From: CAYSDH01 sp964429805
GTDB lineage: Bacteria; Bacteroidota; Bacteroidia; Flavobacteriales_D; JABDKJ01
Length of the DNA: 46,501 bases
Direction of reading: 5' to 3'
NCBI GenBank assembly: GCA_964429805.1
Contig: CAYSDH010000022.1
Coordinates: 1-46,501, forward strand
Positions 16,501 through 24,784 of this stretch are shown here, one piece after another. Within the stretch, counting starts at the first letter, position 1. Each line of letters begins with the position of its first letter. The notes beneath the pieces are model-generated. The model saw nothing but the letters and a program-made list of their open reading frames with translations. It searched no databases and had not been told where the DNA came from. Both the position numbers and the translations under genes were made by a program.

Positions 16501-16789
16501 GTCTAGAGGAGTAATGGAGAAGTGTAGCATGTGTACTCAGCGTATACAAGCGGGTAAACTTGATGCCAAGCTCAACAAGACTCCGGTGCCAGACGGTTCA
16601 ATCCAGACGGCATGTGCTGAGGCTTGCCCTACAAATGCCATCACTTTTGGTGACTTAAATGATAAGAAATCAAAAGCCAAGGCGAGAAAAGATGATCCAA
16701 GAGCCTACATGGCATTGGAAGAGACAGGTACTAGACCAAGTGTTGCGTATATGGCACTTGTAAGGAACACAGATGATAACAACGCTTAA
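13592..16789 (+). CDS. actB: Alternative complex III subunit ActB, molybdopterin-oxidoreductase-like iron-sulfur protein
   Basis: 1065 aa. The N-terminal region has a twin-arginine-like motif (GRRDFLKFLGFSVG) around residue 50 followed by AAC, as in the Tat-variant/lipoprotein signals of this family. A large molybdopterin-oxidoreductase-like domain runs to ~770; in ActB this fold is not known to carry the cofactor. Four ferredoxin-like cysteine clusters fill the C-terminal part: CTGCSACVTAC, CQHCNHAPCETVC, CIGTRYCANNC, and CSMC with CAEAC. They form a chain of Fe-S clusters carrying electrons to the hemes of ActA. The subunit lies on the periplasmic face. Family knowledge covers the role; the motifs are seen directly. 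It sits 12 bp before actC. Confidence 0.94.
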   Translation: MGTEKKYWTGIEELNETEEFIRARDNEFASDVPVEEFVANTDSETMSTGRRDFLKFLGFSVGAATMAACETPVTYVVPYVNKPEEVTPGMPTYYASTYSDGTDYASIIIKTREGRPIYVKGNKDYGLGAVSARINSSVLSLYDSTRLTGPQKKGGESVSWANADADIKSALSGSNGSTIAFLTNSMNSPSSKAAIAKLRDAYPGATVEHVMVDAVSFEGMRRANQASFGRSVLPWYNFNKARVVVSVSADFMNGWPMGEQYSADFAKTRKPENGWMSKHYQFETLMSVAGSNADVRHAIKPSEEGLVLASIYKAIVGGGSVDTSSMDSKTAGAIAALKANKGKSLVISGSNDENIQMIVNAINESLGNYGQTIELNKSVNLAQGSFKSFKSLVDKMSAGRVKTLFMHGVNPAYDSPMAAEFKAALAKVGTSVSFSMHADETASLCSYILPDNHYMESWNDYNAVGNHYALQQPVIRPLGDTRQWQDSFLNWAGVVGDYYAFIKSRWTATYALRHPSLTGSAFWNKSLHDGSVNLSSLITDDSIADDGGVAAGASGSVASALQAVASKAKESNGFELVLYTNTGIGNGKHTTNPWLQELPDPITKICWDNYVTMAPADLKEKDWNDQLGEQLPATMVKLTVDGKSLELPAVMVPGQKAGTLGVALGYGRAANGENIGNAAFQTKEYGGYKLNEAGNRIPIGANGYALLNGKDDVVSYSLKGASVEATGAEYLMAATQTHHTLMDRTSVVRETTIAEYNTGDHKLYNPPHALVMHEDGKTVMKPVSEVDLWDAHPIEDIGHWWGMTIDLTSCTGCSACVTACHSENNVPVVGKDEVRRARDMHWMRIDRYFTSDMTKERGAAEGKGTIYMYSDMEIPSDNPAVVHMPMMCQHCNHAPCETVCPVAATTHSSEGINQMTYNRCIGTRYCANNCPYKVRRFNWFNYKAYGKFTEVNPSQDVLGRLVLNPDVTVRSRGVMEKCSMCTQRIQAGKLDAKLNKTPVPDGSIQTACAEACPTNAITFGDLNDKKSKAKARKDDPRAYMALEETGTRPSVAYMALVRNTDDNNA

Positions 16790-16801
16790 TTGAAGGAATA
16801 A

Positions 16802-18166
16802 ATGTTCAAAGAAGCTGCATTAAGAGAACCACTTATACTTGGAGACAAGTCCTACGGAGACATCACCGCTGATGTGTGCCGACCTATTGAGGACAAAGCG
16901 CCAAAATGGTGGTACATGGCCATTACCATTTTTGGTGTTATTGCACTTTGGGGTATTGGTTGTATACTGTATCTCATAGGCACTGGAATTGGTGTATGGG
17001 GACTAAATAAGACTGTCGGTTGGGCATGGGACATTACCAACTTCGTATGGTGGGTAGGAATTGGTCACGCAGGAACACTTATCTCTGCTGTACTCCTTCT
17101 TTTCCGTCAGCGATGGAGAATGGCGATTAACAGATCTGCCGAAGCCATGACAATATTTGCCGTAATGATGGCCGCCCTTTTCCCGGGTATCCACATGGGG
17201 CGTATCTGGTTGGCATACTTCGTATTCCCACTTCCAAACCAATTTGGTTCATTGTGGCCAAACTTTAACTCGCCACTTCTTTGGGACGTATTTGCCATCT
17301 CTACGTACTTCACCGTATCACTTGTATTCTGGTACATCGGTTTGATACCTGATTTTGCAACCATCAGAGACAGAATGAAAACGCCTATTGCCAAAAAGGT
17401 ATATGGTATTCTAAGTTTCGGATGGAGTGGTAAAGCCAAGAACTGGACACGATTTGAAGAGGTCTCTCTTATTCTTGCCGGAATTGCAACACCGCTTGTA
17501 TTCTCGGTACACTCTATTGTATCTATGGACTTTGCTACTTCTGTAATTCCAGGATGGCACACGACTATTTTCCCACCTTACTTCGTGTCTGGTGCGGTAT
17601 TCTCAGGTTTTGCGATGGTACTGACACTCATGCTCATCATGCGTAAAGCCATGAACCTTGAGAACTACGTGACTGTAAAGCACGTGGAGTACATGAACAT
17701 CGTTATTATCGTGACAGGGTCTATCGTTGGTGTAGCATACATCACCGAGCTCTTTATCTCATGGTACTCAGGTGTGGAGTATGAATCATATGCCTTCATC
17801 AACAGATTCTCAGGGCCATATTGGTGGTCATACTGGGCCATGATGACCTGCAACGTGATTTCACCGCAGCTCTTTTGGTTTAAGAAACTGAGAACGAACT
17901 TGACGTTCACCTTCTTTATGTCAATCATCATTAATATCGGAATGTGGTTTGAGCGATTTGTAATTATCGTAACATCACTCCACAGAGATTATGTGCCATC
18001 AAGTTGGTCCATGTTCCACCCGACATTTGTTGATATTGGAGTATTCGTTGGTACTATCGGAATATTCATGGTTCTCTTCCTGCTCTTTGCAAGGTTCTTC
18101 CCAGTTCTTGCACTCAATGAGCTTAAGAGTATCTTGAAAATCTCTGGAGAGAAGTATAAAAGCTGA
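16802..18166 (+). CDS. actC: Alternative complex III subunit ActC, NrfD-like quinol-oxidising membrane protein
   Basis: 454 aa with about ten membrane spans, for example YMAITIFGVIALWGIGCILYL, LISAVLLLF, YFTVSLVFWYIGLIPDF, VFSGFAMVLTLMLIM, IVIIVTGSIVGVAYI and FMVLFLLFARFF. It is an NrfD/PsrC family protein. The conserved stretches FVWWVGIGHAGTLISAVLLL and HSIVSMDFATSVIPGWHTTIFPPYFV match the quinol-site helices of ActC. It should oxidise menaquinol in the inner membrane and pass electrons to the Fe-S subunit ActB. It sits 10 bp ahead of actD. Confidence 0.93.
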   Translation: MFKEAALREPLILGDKSYGDITADVCRPIEDKAPKWWYMAITIFGVIALWGIGCILYLIGTGIGVWGLNKTVGWAWDITNFVWWVGIGHAGTLISAVLLLFRQRWRMAINRSAEAMTIFAVMMAALFPGIHMGRIWLAYFVFPLPNQFGSLWPNFNSPLLWDVFAISTYFTVSLVFWYIGLIPDFATIRDRMKTPIAKKVYGILSFGWSGKAKNWTRFEEVSLILAGIATPLVFSVHSIVSMDFATSVIPGWHTTIFPPYFVSGAVFSGFAMVLTLMLIMRKAMNLENYVTVKHVEYMNIVIIVTGSIVGVAYITELFISWYSGVEYESYAFINRFSGPYWWSYWAMMTCNVISPQLFWFKKLRTNLTFTFFMSIIINIGMWFERFVIIVTSLHRDYVPSSWSMFHPTFVDIGVFVGTIGIFMVLFLLFARFFPVLALNELKSILKISGEKYKS

Positions 18167-18176
18167 TTAGAAGACA

Positions 18177-18710
18177 ATGGCGCACAAAGTTGTATATGCA
18201 ATGTATGATGACGATCACACCCTGATCGAAGCAGCTAAGAAATTAGTAGCCAAGGGGGTGAAGGTCAAAGATGTCTATTCGCCTTTCCCAATTCACGGTA
18301 TTGATCCGATTATTGGTGTGAAGCGTACGCGTTTAGGTATTGTGTCATTCATGTTCGGTTTGGGAGGATTAAGTCTTGCCATTTTGGGAACATGGTACTT
18401 CATGATTGAAGATTGGCCAATGATAATTGGTGGTAAGCCAAACTTCAAGTGGTTCTACAACATGCCCGCATTCGTGCCAATTTTGTTTGAGTTCACCGTA
18501 TTCTGTGCAGCACACGGAATGGCATTTACTTACTTGATTAGAAATCGGACGCTGCCAGGTATGCCTGCTGTTAATCCAGACCCACGTACCACAGATGACA
18601 AGTTTGTGATGGAGTTTGACACACATGAAAATTACAGCATGACAGCTGATGAGCTTGTCTCAGCCATTAAGGACACTGGAGTTTACGAACTGAATGAAAA
18701 GGAAGTATGA
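18177..18710 (+). CDS. actD: Alternative complex III subunit ActD (DUF3341)
   Basis: 177 aa. The N-terminal soluble domain (KVVYAMYDDDHTLIEAAKKL ... DVYSPFPIHGID) is followed by two membrane spans (IVSFMFGLGGLSLAILGTWY and AFVPILFEFTVFCAAHGMAF) and a cytoplasmic tail. This is the standard layout of DUF3341 proteins. ActD is a membrane subunit without cofactors. Its stop overlaps the actE start in ATGA, which suggests translational coupling. Confidence 0.92.
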   Translation: MAHKVVYAMYDDDHTLIEAAKKLVAKGVKVKDVYSPFPIHGIDPIIGVKRTRLGIVSFMFGLGGLSLAILGTWYFMIEDWPMIIGGKPNFKWFYNMPAFVPILFEFTVFCAAHGMAFTYLIRNRTLPGMPAVNPDPRTTDDKFVMEFDTHENYSMTADELVSAIKDTGVYELNEKEV

Positions 18711-19408
18711 TGAATATCCGTTTCAATAATATCGTAAAGAGCGTTGCACTCATCGCATTTGCATCATTTGTTCTTGCTGGATGTTCAACTAACCCGTTGA
18801 GCCCAGGAGTAGAGTACATGCCTGACATGTATAGATCACCTGCTGTAGAAGAGTATGTGGATTATGGAGAGCTATGGGATAGAAACAGAGACAGCCTGAG
18901 ATTAGCTGAGCCTGCCATGTATCCTGTGAAAGGAACTATACCTTACAGTGCAGACCCGTCAAAGGCGCAATTCAACTATCCTTACCCGTATGCTAATACT
19001 GTAGAAGGATATGAAGCTGCGAGTGTAGGGTTGACAAATCCACTCAAGTTTACAGAGAGTGTATATCTAAGTGCTCAAGCGAACTATGCGACATACTGCA
19101 TGCATTGTCATGGGGAGCAAGGAAAAGGAAATGGTGTGCTCGTAGTAAAAGAAAAATTTGCTGCACCTCCAGCGTACCAAGGTATCGCTGGTTTGACACC
19201 CGGAAAGATGTTTCATACGTTGATGTACGGAAAAGGAAACATGGGCTCACATGCTGGTCAGCTGAACAGAGAGCAGCGATGGGAATTAGTACACTACGTG
19301 CAAACTTTGCGTGATGAGCAATATGAGAATTCATTCGTCAATGGCGTGTGGTCTCCTGTTACCGAGAAAGTAGATCAAGAAGTAATCATTGAAACTGTCG
19401 GAGAATGA
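18707..19408 (+). CDS. actE: Alternative complex III subunit ActE, lipoprotein cytochrome c
   Basis: 233 aa. It has a lipoprotein signal peptide with lipobox LAGC at C26. One heme c site, CMHCHG, lies at about residues 131-136, inside a cytochrome c fold (YATYCMHCHGEQGKGNG ... MFHTLMYGKGNMGSHAGQL, with Met as likely axial ligand). It is anchored to the periplasmic face and is the probable exit point towards the oxidase. The start is the first of two ATG codons overlapping the actD stop; its own stop overlaps actF in ATGA. Confidence 0.93.
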   Translation: MMNIRFNNIVKSVALIAFASFVLAGCSTNPLSPGVEYMPDMYRSPAVEEYVDYGELWDRNRDSLRLAEPAMYPVKGTIPYSADPSKAQFNYPYPYANTVEGYEAASVGLTNPLKFTESVYLSAQANYATYCMHCHGEQGKGNGVLVVKEKFAAPPAYQGIAGLTPGKMFHTLMYGKGNMGSHAGQLNREQRWELVHYVQTLRDEQYENSFVNGVWSPVTEKVDQEVIIETVGE

Positions 19409-20691
19409 ATTTCGAATTTTCAAAAAGAGGTAAAACGATAGCGATGATCATGATGGTCATCGGATTGATTTCCATTGTGATGGGTTTCATGGCGCATGAC
19501 TCACATAATCGTTTCTGGGCCAACATACTTGTTAATGGACTGTTCTTTACGTTCATTAGTCTTGGAGCTTTATTCTTTATTGCACTTCAGTATGCCACAG
19601 AGGCTGGTTGGAGTATCATGGTTAGAAGAATTTATGAATCTACCGTGGCCTACTTGCCCATTGGTTTGGGAGTGTTGGCGGTTGTATTTATTCTCGGTTC
19701 ATTTCACGTGCACCACATCTATCACTGGATGGATGAAGGAACGTACTCAAACTACATTGTAGAATCTACAATTGGTACAGACCATCCTGAGTACCGAATG
19801 GAAGCTGAGGAGGGCACGACAGTGGAGAACACATACGAGAACAACACGAATGGTTCGTTTTATGACAAAATCATTGCTGGTAAAAGAGCATATCTAAACC
19901 AGCCATTTTTCTGGATTAGAACCATCATCTACATCGGAGTATTTATCTTTTTTGCTCGATTCTTCAGACGTAAGTCTCTTGAGGAAGATGAAGTTGGAGG
20001 GTCAGAAATTCACATAACTAATTACCGTAGGGGTGCACTCTTCTTAGTGTTCTTTGCCGTGTTCTCTAGTATGCTGTCTTGGGACTGGATAATGTCTATT
20101 GACACGCACTGGTTCTCAACCATGTTTGGTTGGTATACATTTAGTGGAATGTGGGTGAGCGCCATGATTGTGGCCGTCACTCTAGTACTGTATCTCAAGA
20201 GTAAAGGATTATTACCAACGGTAAATAATTCACACATTCATGACATGGGTAAGTGGATGTTTGCCATCTCTTTCCTATGGACTTACCTATGGTTCAGTCA
20301 GTTTATGCTCATTTGGTATTCTGATATTCCAGAAGAGGTAACGTATTTCCAGCTCAGATTTGAGCATTATGGCATACCAATGTTTTTTATGGTAGGCATC
20401 AATTTCATCCTTCCGATGGTCATATTAATGTCAAGAGATGCAAAACGAAACGTGAAGTTCTTGGTTACAATAGCAGCCATCATCTTCTTCGGACATTGGT
20501 TTGACAATTACTTAATGGTTATACCAGGTGTCGAGTTTGACCACTGGCATGGACTTGAGTGGTGGGAAATTGGGACAATGATCGGATTCCTCGGTGTGTT
20601 CATTTTTACGACACTCAACGCATTGGCAAAAGCCAAGTTGGTGCCGCAGAACAGTCCATACATGGGTGAGTCAGAGCAACATCACATTTGA
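19405..20691 (+). CDS. actF: Alternative complex III subunit ActF, NrfD-like membrane protein
   Basis: 428 aa, about ten membrane spans (IAMIMMVIGLISIVMGFMAH, FFTFISLGALFFIAL, LGVLAVVFILGSFHVHHI, IIYIGVFIFFARFF, ALFLVFFAVFSSMLSWDWIM and others). It is a shorter relative of ActC, with the conserved MSIDTHWFSTMFGWYTFSGMWVS and WFSQFMLIWYSDIPEE. It contributes to the inner-membrane part of the complex and is usually thought not to bind quinol. It overlaps actE by 4 bp and precedes coxB by 20 bp. Confidence 0.93.
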   Translation: MNFEFSKRGKTIAMIMMVIGLISIVMGFMAHDSHNRFWANILVNGLFFTFISLGALFFIALQYATEAGWSIMVRRIYESTVAYLPIGLGVLAVVFILGSFHVHHIYHWMDEGTYSNYIVESTIGTDHPEYRMEAEEGTTVENTYENNTNGSFYDKIIAGKRAYLNQPFFWIRTIIYIGVFIFFARFFRRKSLEEDEVGGSEIHITNYRRGALFLVFFAVFSSMLSWDWIMSIDTHWFSTMFGWYTFSGMWVSAMIVAVTLVLYLKSKGLLPTVNNSHIHDMGKWMFAISFLWTYLWFSQFMLIWYSDIPEEVTYFQLRFEHYGIPMFFMVGINFILPMVILMSRDAKRNVKFLVTIAAIIFFGHWFDNYLMVIPGVEFDHWHGLEWWEIGTMIGFLGVFIFTTLNALAKAKLVPQNSPYMGESEQHHI

Positions 20692-20711
20692 TAAAACGAT
20701 AGAGAGAAATT

Positions 20712-21854
20712 ATGAAGCTTTTGGTTGTTATAGTCGTCATTCTAGCGGTAGCCGCGATAGCGCAGGCAGTCCGTGTTTATGAGTTGGCCAAAGGACTTAG
20801 CGATGAGCAGGAAGAGGACGTCAATATCTCTGACAATAATTTCAATGCCAACATGTGGTTGGTGGTGTTATTTGCGTTGTTAGGTAGTTTCTTTTATCTG
20901 GTATTCCGCTACAAAGATGCAATGCTTCCAGAAGCGGCTTCTTTGCATGGAGTGAAAATCGATGAGCTTTTCGCAGCCAATTTGTGGCTCGTTTGTGGTG
21001 TTTTTGTCATCATGAATATCCTGTTAATGGTCTTCGCTTGGAAGTACCGTTATCAAAAAGACCGCAAGGCCTTTTACTATCCGCACAACAACAAGTTAGA
21101 GATGATTTGGACTGCGGTTCCAGCAGCGGTTATGGCAATAGTAATTGTTTACGGTTTGATGGTTTGGAATGACATTACTATGACTGAGAAGTCAGATGAT
21201 GCTATTGTGGTTCAACTGTACAGTCAACAGTTTGCCTGGTCTGCGCGTTATGCAGGAGCAGATAACGAACTTGGAGCCTCTTCATTTAACTTTATTACCG
21301 CCTCTAATCCGCTAGGTATTATCTCCAAAGAGGGATATGACCAAAGCCTTGCAGATATTGAAAAAGCGATTGAATCAAGTAAGGATAGACTCGCTAACGA
21401 AATCATGCATGAAGACGTTGCGGAAGAAGAAGAGGAGAAGCTAAAGCGTTTGACAAGGCACAAGGTGCGTATCTTGGGTTTTGACCGCACGGCTGATTAC
21501 TCAAATGCTGATGACGACATATACATGGACAAAGGAGTATTCTATCTTCCAGTGAACAGAGAAGTAGAGTTTGCCATTAATTCAAGAGATGTGATTCACT
21601 CGGCCTTCATGCCTCATTTCCGTATGCAAATGAATGCGGTGCCAGGTATGACAACCAGGTTTAACATGACTCCAACAATTACCACTGAGCAAATGAAGGC
21701 GAAGACAGGTAATGAAGATTTTGATTACATATTACTCTGTAATAAGATTTGTGGTGCTGCGCATTACAACATGAAAATGACCGTAAAAGTGGTCGAACAA
21801 GACGAATACGATGCTTGGTTAGCCGAGCAGAAAACATTTGCTAGTAAGGAATAG
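20712..21854 (+). CDS. coxB: Cytochrome c oxidase subunit II
   Basis: 380 aa, longer than the ~250-aa core. The N-terminus is a signal-like or membrane segment (LLVVIVVILAVAAIAQAV), followed by a further span (MWLVVLFALLGSFFYLVF). The two standard COX2 helices follow (LWLVCGVFVIMNILLMVFAW and MIWTAVPAAVMAIVIVYGLMV). The CuA domain shows QLYSQQFAWSARY, HSAFMPHFRMQMNAVPGM and the copper ligands in CNKICGAAHYNMKM. A charged insertion of about 70 residues (EKAIESSKDRLANEI ... EEEEEKLKRL) separates the aromatic strand from the rest, as is usual in Bacteroidota. It accepts electrons from cytochrome c or ActE and hands them to subunit I. Confidence 0.93.
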   Translation: MKLLVVIVVILAVAAIAQAVRVYELAKGLSDEQEEDVNISDNNFNANMWLVVLFALLGSFFYLVFRYKDAMLPEAASLHGVKIDELFAANLWLVCGVFVIMNILLMVFAWKYRYQKDRKAFYYPHNNKLEMIWTAVPAAVMAIVIVYGLMVWNDITMTEKSDDAIVVQLYSQQFAWSARYAGADNELGASSFNFITASNPLGIISKEGYDQSLADIEKAIESSKDRLANEIMHEDVAEEEEEKLKRLTRHKVRILGFDRTADYSNADDDIYMDKGVFYLPVNREVEFAINSRDVIHSAFMPHFRMQMNAVPGMTTRFNMTPTITTEQMKAKTGNEDFDYILLCNKICGAAHYNMKMTVKVVEQDEYDAWLAEQKTFASKE

Positions 21855-21907
21855 TAAAGGATTCACCCTTGACTTGAACTGAATTAGAAAAAAATAAATC
21901 AAAGGTA

Positions 21908-23671
21908 ATGGCACACGATGCACATCATCATCATGAAGAGAGCTTTGTAACAAAGTACATCTTCAGCCAAGATCACAAAATGATCTCAAAGCAGTTCTTG
22001 GTCTCTGCGATCATTATTGCTGTGATAGCGTATATGCTTTCTGCATTTTTCAGAATGCAACTGGCTTGGCCAGGTGAAGGCTTCGAGATTTTAAATTTCT
22101 TCTTAGGTGACCGTTGGGCGCCAGGAGGGGTTTTAGACACTAATGCTTATCTAGCCTTGGTGACCATTCACGGAACCCTCATGGTGTTCTTTGTACTCAC
22201 TGGAGGTTTGAGTGGAACTTTTGCCAATCTCCTTATTCCGCTTCAGCTTGGAGCGCGAGACATGGCCTCTGGTTTCATGAACATGCTATCGTATTGGTTC
22301 TTCTTTCTCTCTGCAATCATCATGCTCGGTTCACTCTTTATCGAAGGTGGTGCAGCAAGTGGAGGATGGACAGTGTATCCGCCATTGAGTGCGCTCCCCC
22401 AGGCCATGCCCGGTTCTGGTATGGGTATGACATTGTGGTTGTTGAGTATGGTGTTCTTTATCGTCTCATCACTATTAGGTGGACTAAACTACATCGTAAC
22501 AATCTTAAACCTTCGAACAGAGGGAATGAGCATGACAAGAATGCCGCTGACTATCTGGGCAATTCTATTGACGGCTATTTTGGGTGTTCTTTCATTCCCA
22601 GTATTGCTTTCTGCAGCACTTCTATTGTTAATGGATCGTGTGATGGGAACAAGCTTTTATCTCTCTGATATTCATATTGCAGGTGAAGCCCTGGACTATA
22701 CAGGAGGTAGCCCAATTCTATATGAACACTTATTCTGGTTCTTAGGTCACCCTGAGGTATACATTGTATTGCTGCCAGCTCTAGGTATTACGTCTGAGGT
22801 TATTGCAACTAACTCACGTAAGCCAATCTTCGGTTACAAAGCGATGATTGCTTCGATTATTGCCATCGGATTTTTGTCCTTCATCGTATGGGGTCACCAC
22901 ATGTACTTGACAGGTATGAGTCCATTCCTTGGTTCTGTATTCGTTGCAACTACGATGCTTATCGCAATACCATCAGCCATTAAGGTGTTTAATTACATCA
23001 CGACACTGTGGAAGGGTAATCTCATATTTACTCCCGCCATGCTATTTTCCATTGGAATGGTGTCTACGTTTATTACCGGTGGTGTGACGGGTATTATATT
23101 GGCAGATTCTGCCCTTGATATTCCTGTTCACGATACCTACTTCGTAGTGGCTCACTTCCACGTAGTAATGGGAATGTCTGCCATATTTGGAATGTTGGCT
23201 GGTGTGTATCACTGGTTCCCAAAGATGTATGGTCGCTTGATGAATAAGAAGTTAGGAATGGTTCATTTCTGGTTGACTTTCATTTGCGCCTACGGTGTCT
23301 TCTTGCCTATGCACTTTGTGGGTATGGCTGGTGTTCCAAGACGATACTACGAGTACAGTAACTTCCCGATGTTTGACGGAGTAATGGATTTGAATGAGTT
23401 GATTTCTGTGTTTGCCATCTTGGGCGGTGTGGCTCAGATACTATTCATCTTCAACTTCTTTTACAGCGTGAAGAGAGGTCAAAAGTCTAGTCAAAATCCA
23501 TGGAGGTCTAATACATTGGAGTGGACTACTCCTGTAGAGCACATTCACGGTAACTGGCCAGGGAAGATTCCTACGGTATATAGATGGCCGTATGATTACT
23601 CCAAGCCTGGAAAGGATGAAGATTTTGTGCCTCAGACTACTCCACTTTCTGACGGAGAAGAAGAGCATTAA
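21908..23671 (+). CDS. coxA: Cytochrome c oxidase subunit I (heme-copper oxidase)
   Basis: 587 aa with 12 or more membrane spans. Heme a ligand in TIHGTLMVFF. CuB/Tyr site HPEVYIVLLPALG (His-Tyr crosslink motif). CuB histidines WGHHMYLTGM. Heme ligands HDTYFVVAHFHVVMG. Together these mark an A-type heme-copper oxidase that reduces oxygen to water and pumps protons. The start ATG precedes a His-rich tail (MAHDAHHHHEES). It is the last gene of the act-cox operon, followed by an intrinsic terminator. No assembly genes (cox10, cox15, cox11) are adjacent. Confidence 0.96.
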   Translation: MAHDAHHHHEESFVTKYIFSQDHKMISKQFLVSAIIIAVIAYMLSAFFRMQLAWPGEGFEILNFFLGDRWAPGGVLDTNAYLALVTIHGTLMVFFVLTGGLSGTFANLLIPLQLGARDMASGFMNMLSYWFFFLSAIIMLGSLFIEGGAASGGWTVYPPLSALPQAMPGSGMGMTLWLLSMVFFIVSSLLGGLNYIVTILNLRTEGMSMTRMPLTIWAILLTAILGVLSFPVLLSAALLLLMDRVMGTSFYLSDIHIAGEALDYTGGSPILYEHLFWFLGHPEVYIVLLPALGITSEVIATNSRKPIFGYKAMIASIIAIGFLSFIVWGHHMYLTGMSPFLGSVFVATTMLIAIPSAIKVFNYITTLWKGNLIFTPAMLFSIGMVSTFITGGVTGIILADSALDIPVHDTYFVVAHFHVVMGMSAIFGMLAGVYHWFPKMYGRLMNKKLGMVHFWLTFICAYGVFLPMHFVGMAGVPRRYYEYSNFPMFDGVMDLNELISVFAILGGVAQILFIFNFFYSVKRGQKSSQNPWRSNTLEWTTPVEHIHGNWPGKIPTVYRWPYDYSKPGKDEDFVPQTTPLSDGEEEH

Positions 23672-23695
23672 CAACATTGGCTTATAATGAGCTGG

Positions 23696-23726
23696 AAAAT
23701 GCCTGTTCCTTTGGAGCAGGCATTTT
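23696..23726 (+). terminator. Intrinsic terminator of the act-cox operon
   Basis: A perfect 10-bp stem AAAATGCCTG (23696-23705) with CAGGCATTTT (23717-23726) around an 11-nt loop. It begins 25 bp after the coxA stop. Confidence 0.8.
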
Positions 23727-23762
23727 GCATTATGGACTATATTAGCTGTCAGAGTGGAGCAT

Positions 23763-24776
23763 ATGGAGGATTTCAATATTAGAGAAGAGGCTGCGACAAT
23801 GCAGGAAGTAGATAAAGTGCTTAGGCCTAAGTCCTTTGACGACTTTGCTGGCCAACGATCTGTGATGGATAATCTGCAAGTATTTGTCCAAGCCGCCAAT
23901 GGACGCGAAGAGTCCTTAGATCATGTACTCCTCCATGGACCTCCCGGACTGGGTAAGACTACCTTGGCCAACATCATTGCCAATGAGCTTAACGTCAACA
24001 TCAGGACTACTTCAGGACCTGTCCTAGACAAGCCAGGTGATTTGGCCGGTCTATTGACAAACCTTGAACCTAATGATGTTCTCTTTATTGATGAGATTCA
24101 CCGATTGAGCCCTGTCATTGAGGAATACCTCTACTCGGCCATGGAAGATTATCGCATTGACCTGGTTATTGATACAGGGCCTAATGCACGTACCGTACAG
24201 ATAGATTTAAACCCTTTTACGCTGATTGGTGCTACGACACGTTCAGGACTCCTTACAGCTCCTCTGAGGGCACGTTTTGGAATCAACTCTAGATTGTCTT
24301 ACTACGACACCGAAACCATGTCAGGCATCATTGAGCGGTCTGCATCCATACTAGAGGTACCTATCAATCAAGATGCGGCAATAGAAATCGCTGGCCGAAG
24401 TAGAGGGACACCGCGAATTGCCAATGCCTTGCTGAGGCGTGTAAGAGATTTTGCCCAAGTGAAGGGTAACGGGACTATTGACATGAGCATTACGCAAGCC
24501 TCACTCAAAGCGCTCAATGTAGATGACCACGGACTCGATGAAATGGACAACAGGATCCTATCTGCCTTGATAGACAAATTCAAAGGTGGCCCAGTAGGCC
24601 TGAATACCATTAGCACGGCAGTAGGAGAGGAAGCGGGTACGATTGAAGAGGTGTATGAACCATTCCTGATTATGGAAGGATACCTTTTGCGCACTCCAAG
24701 AGGGAGACAAGCCACCGAAAAAGCTTATGCGCATTTGGGAAAAGACCACTCGAGTCAAAATGAGACCTTGTTTTAG
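23763..24776 (+). CDS. ruvB: Holliday junction branch migration ATPase RuvB
   Basis: 337 aa from ATG 23763; an in-frame GTG 9 bp upstream (23754) is an alternative. Starts with VLRPKSFDDFAGQ. Walker A GPPGLGKTT, Walker B LFIDEIHRL, sensor 1 LIGATTRSG, arginine-finger region LRARFGI, and the C-terminal winged helix (GGPVGLNTISTAVGEE and LRTPRGR) are all present. It forms the hexameric motor that drives branch migration with RuvA, which is encoded about 10 kb downstream rather than next to it. It is 8 bp upstream of queG and probably cotranscribed. Confidence 0.96.
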   Translation: MEDFNIREEAATMQEVDKVLRPKSFDDFAGQRSVMDNLQVFVQAANGREESLDHVLLHGPPGLGKTTLANIIANELNVNIRTTSGPVLDKPGDLAGLLTNLEPNDVLFIDEIHRLSPVIEEYLYSAMEDYRIDLVIDTGPNARTVQIDLNPFTLIGATTRSGLLTAPLRARFGINSRLSYYDTETMSGIIERSASILEVPINQDAAIEIAGRSRGTPRIANALLRRVRDFAQVKGNGTIDMSITQASLKALNVDDHGLDEMDNRILSALIDKFKGGPVGLNTISTAVGEEAGTIEEVYEPFLIMEGYLLRTPRGRQATEKAYAHLGKDHSSQNETLF

Positions 24777-24784
24777 TCACACCG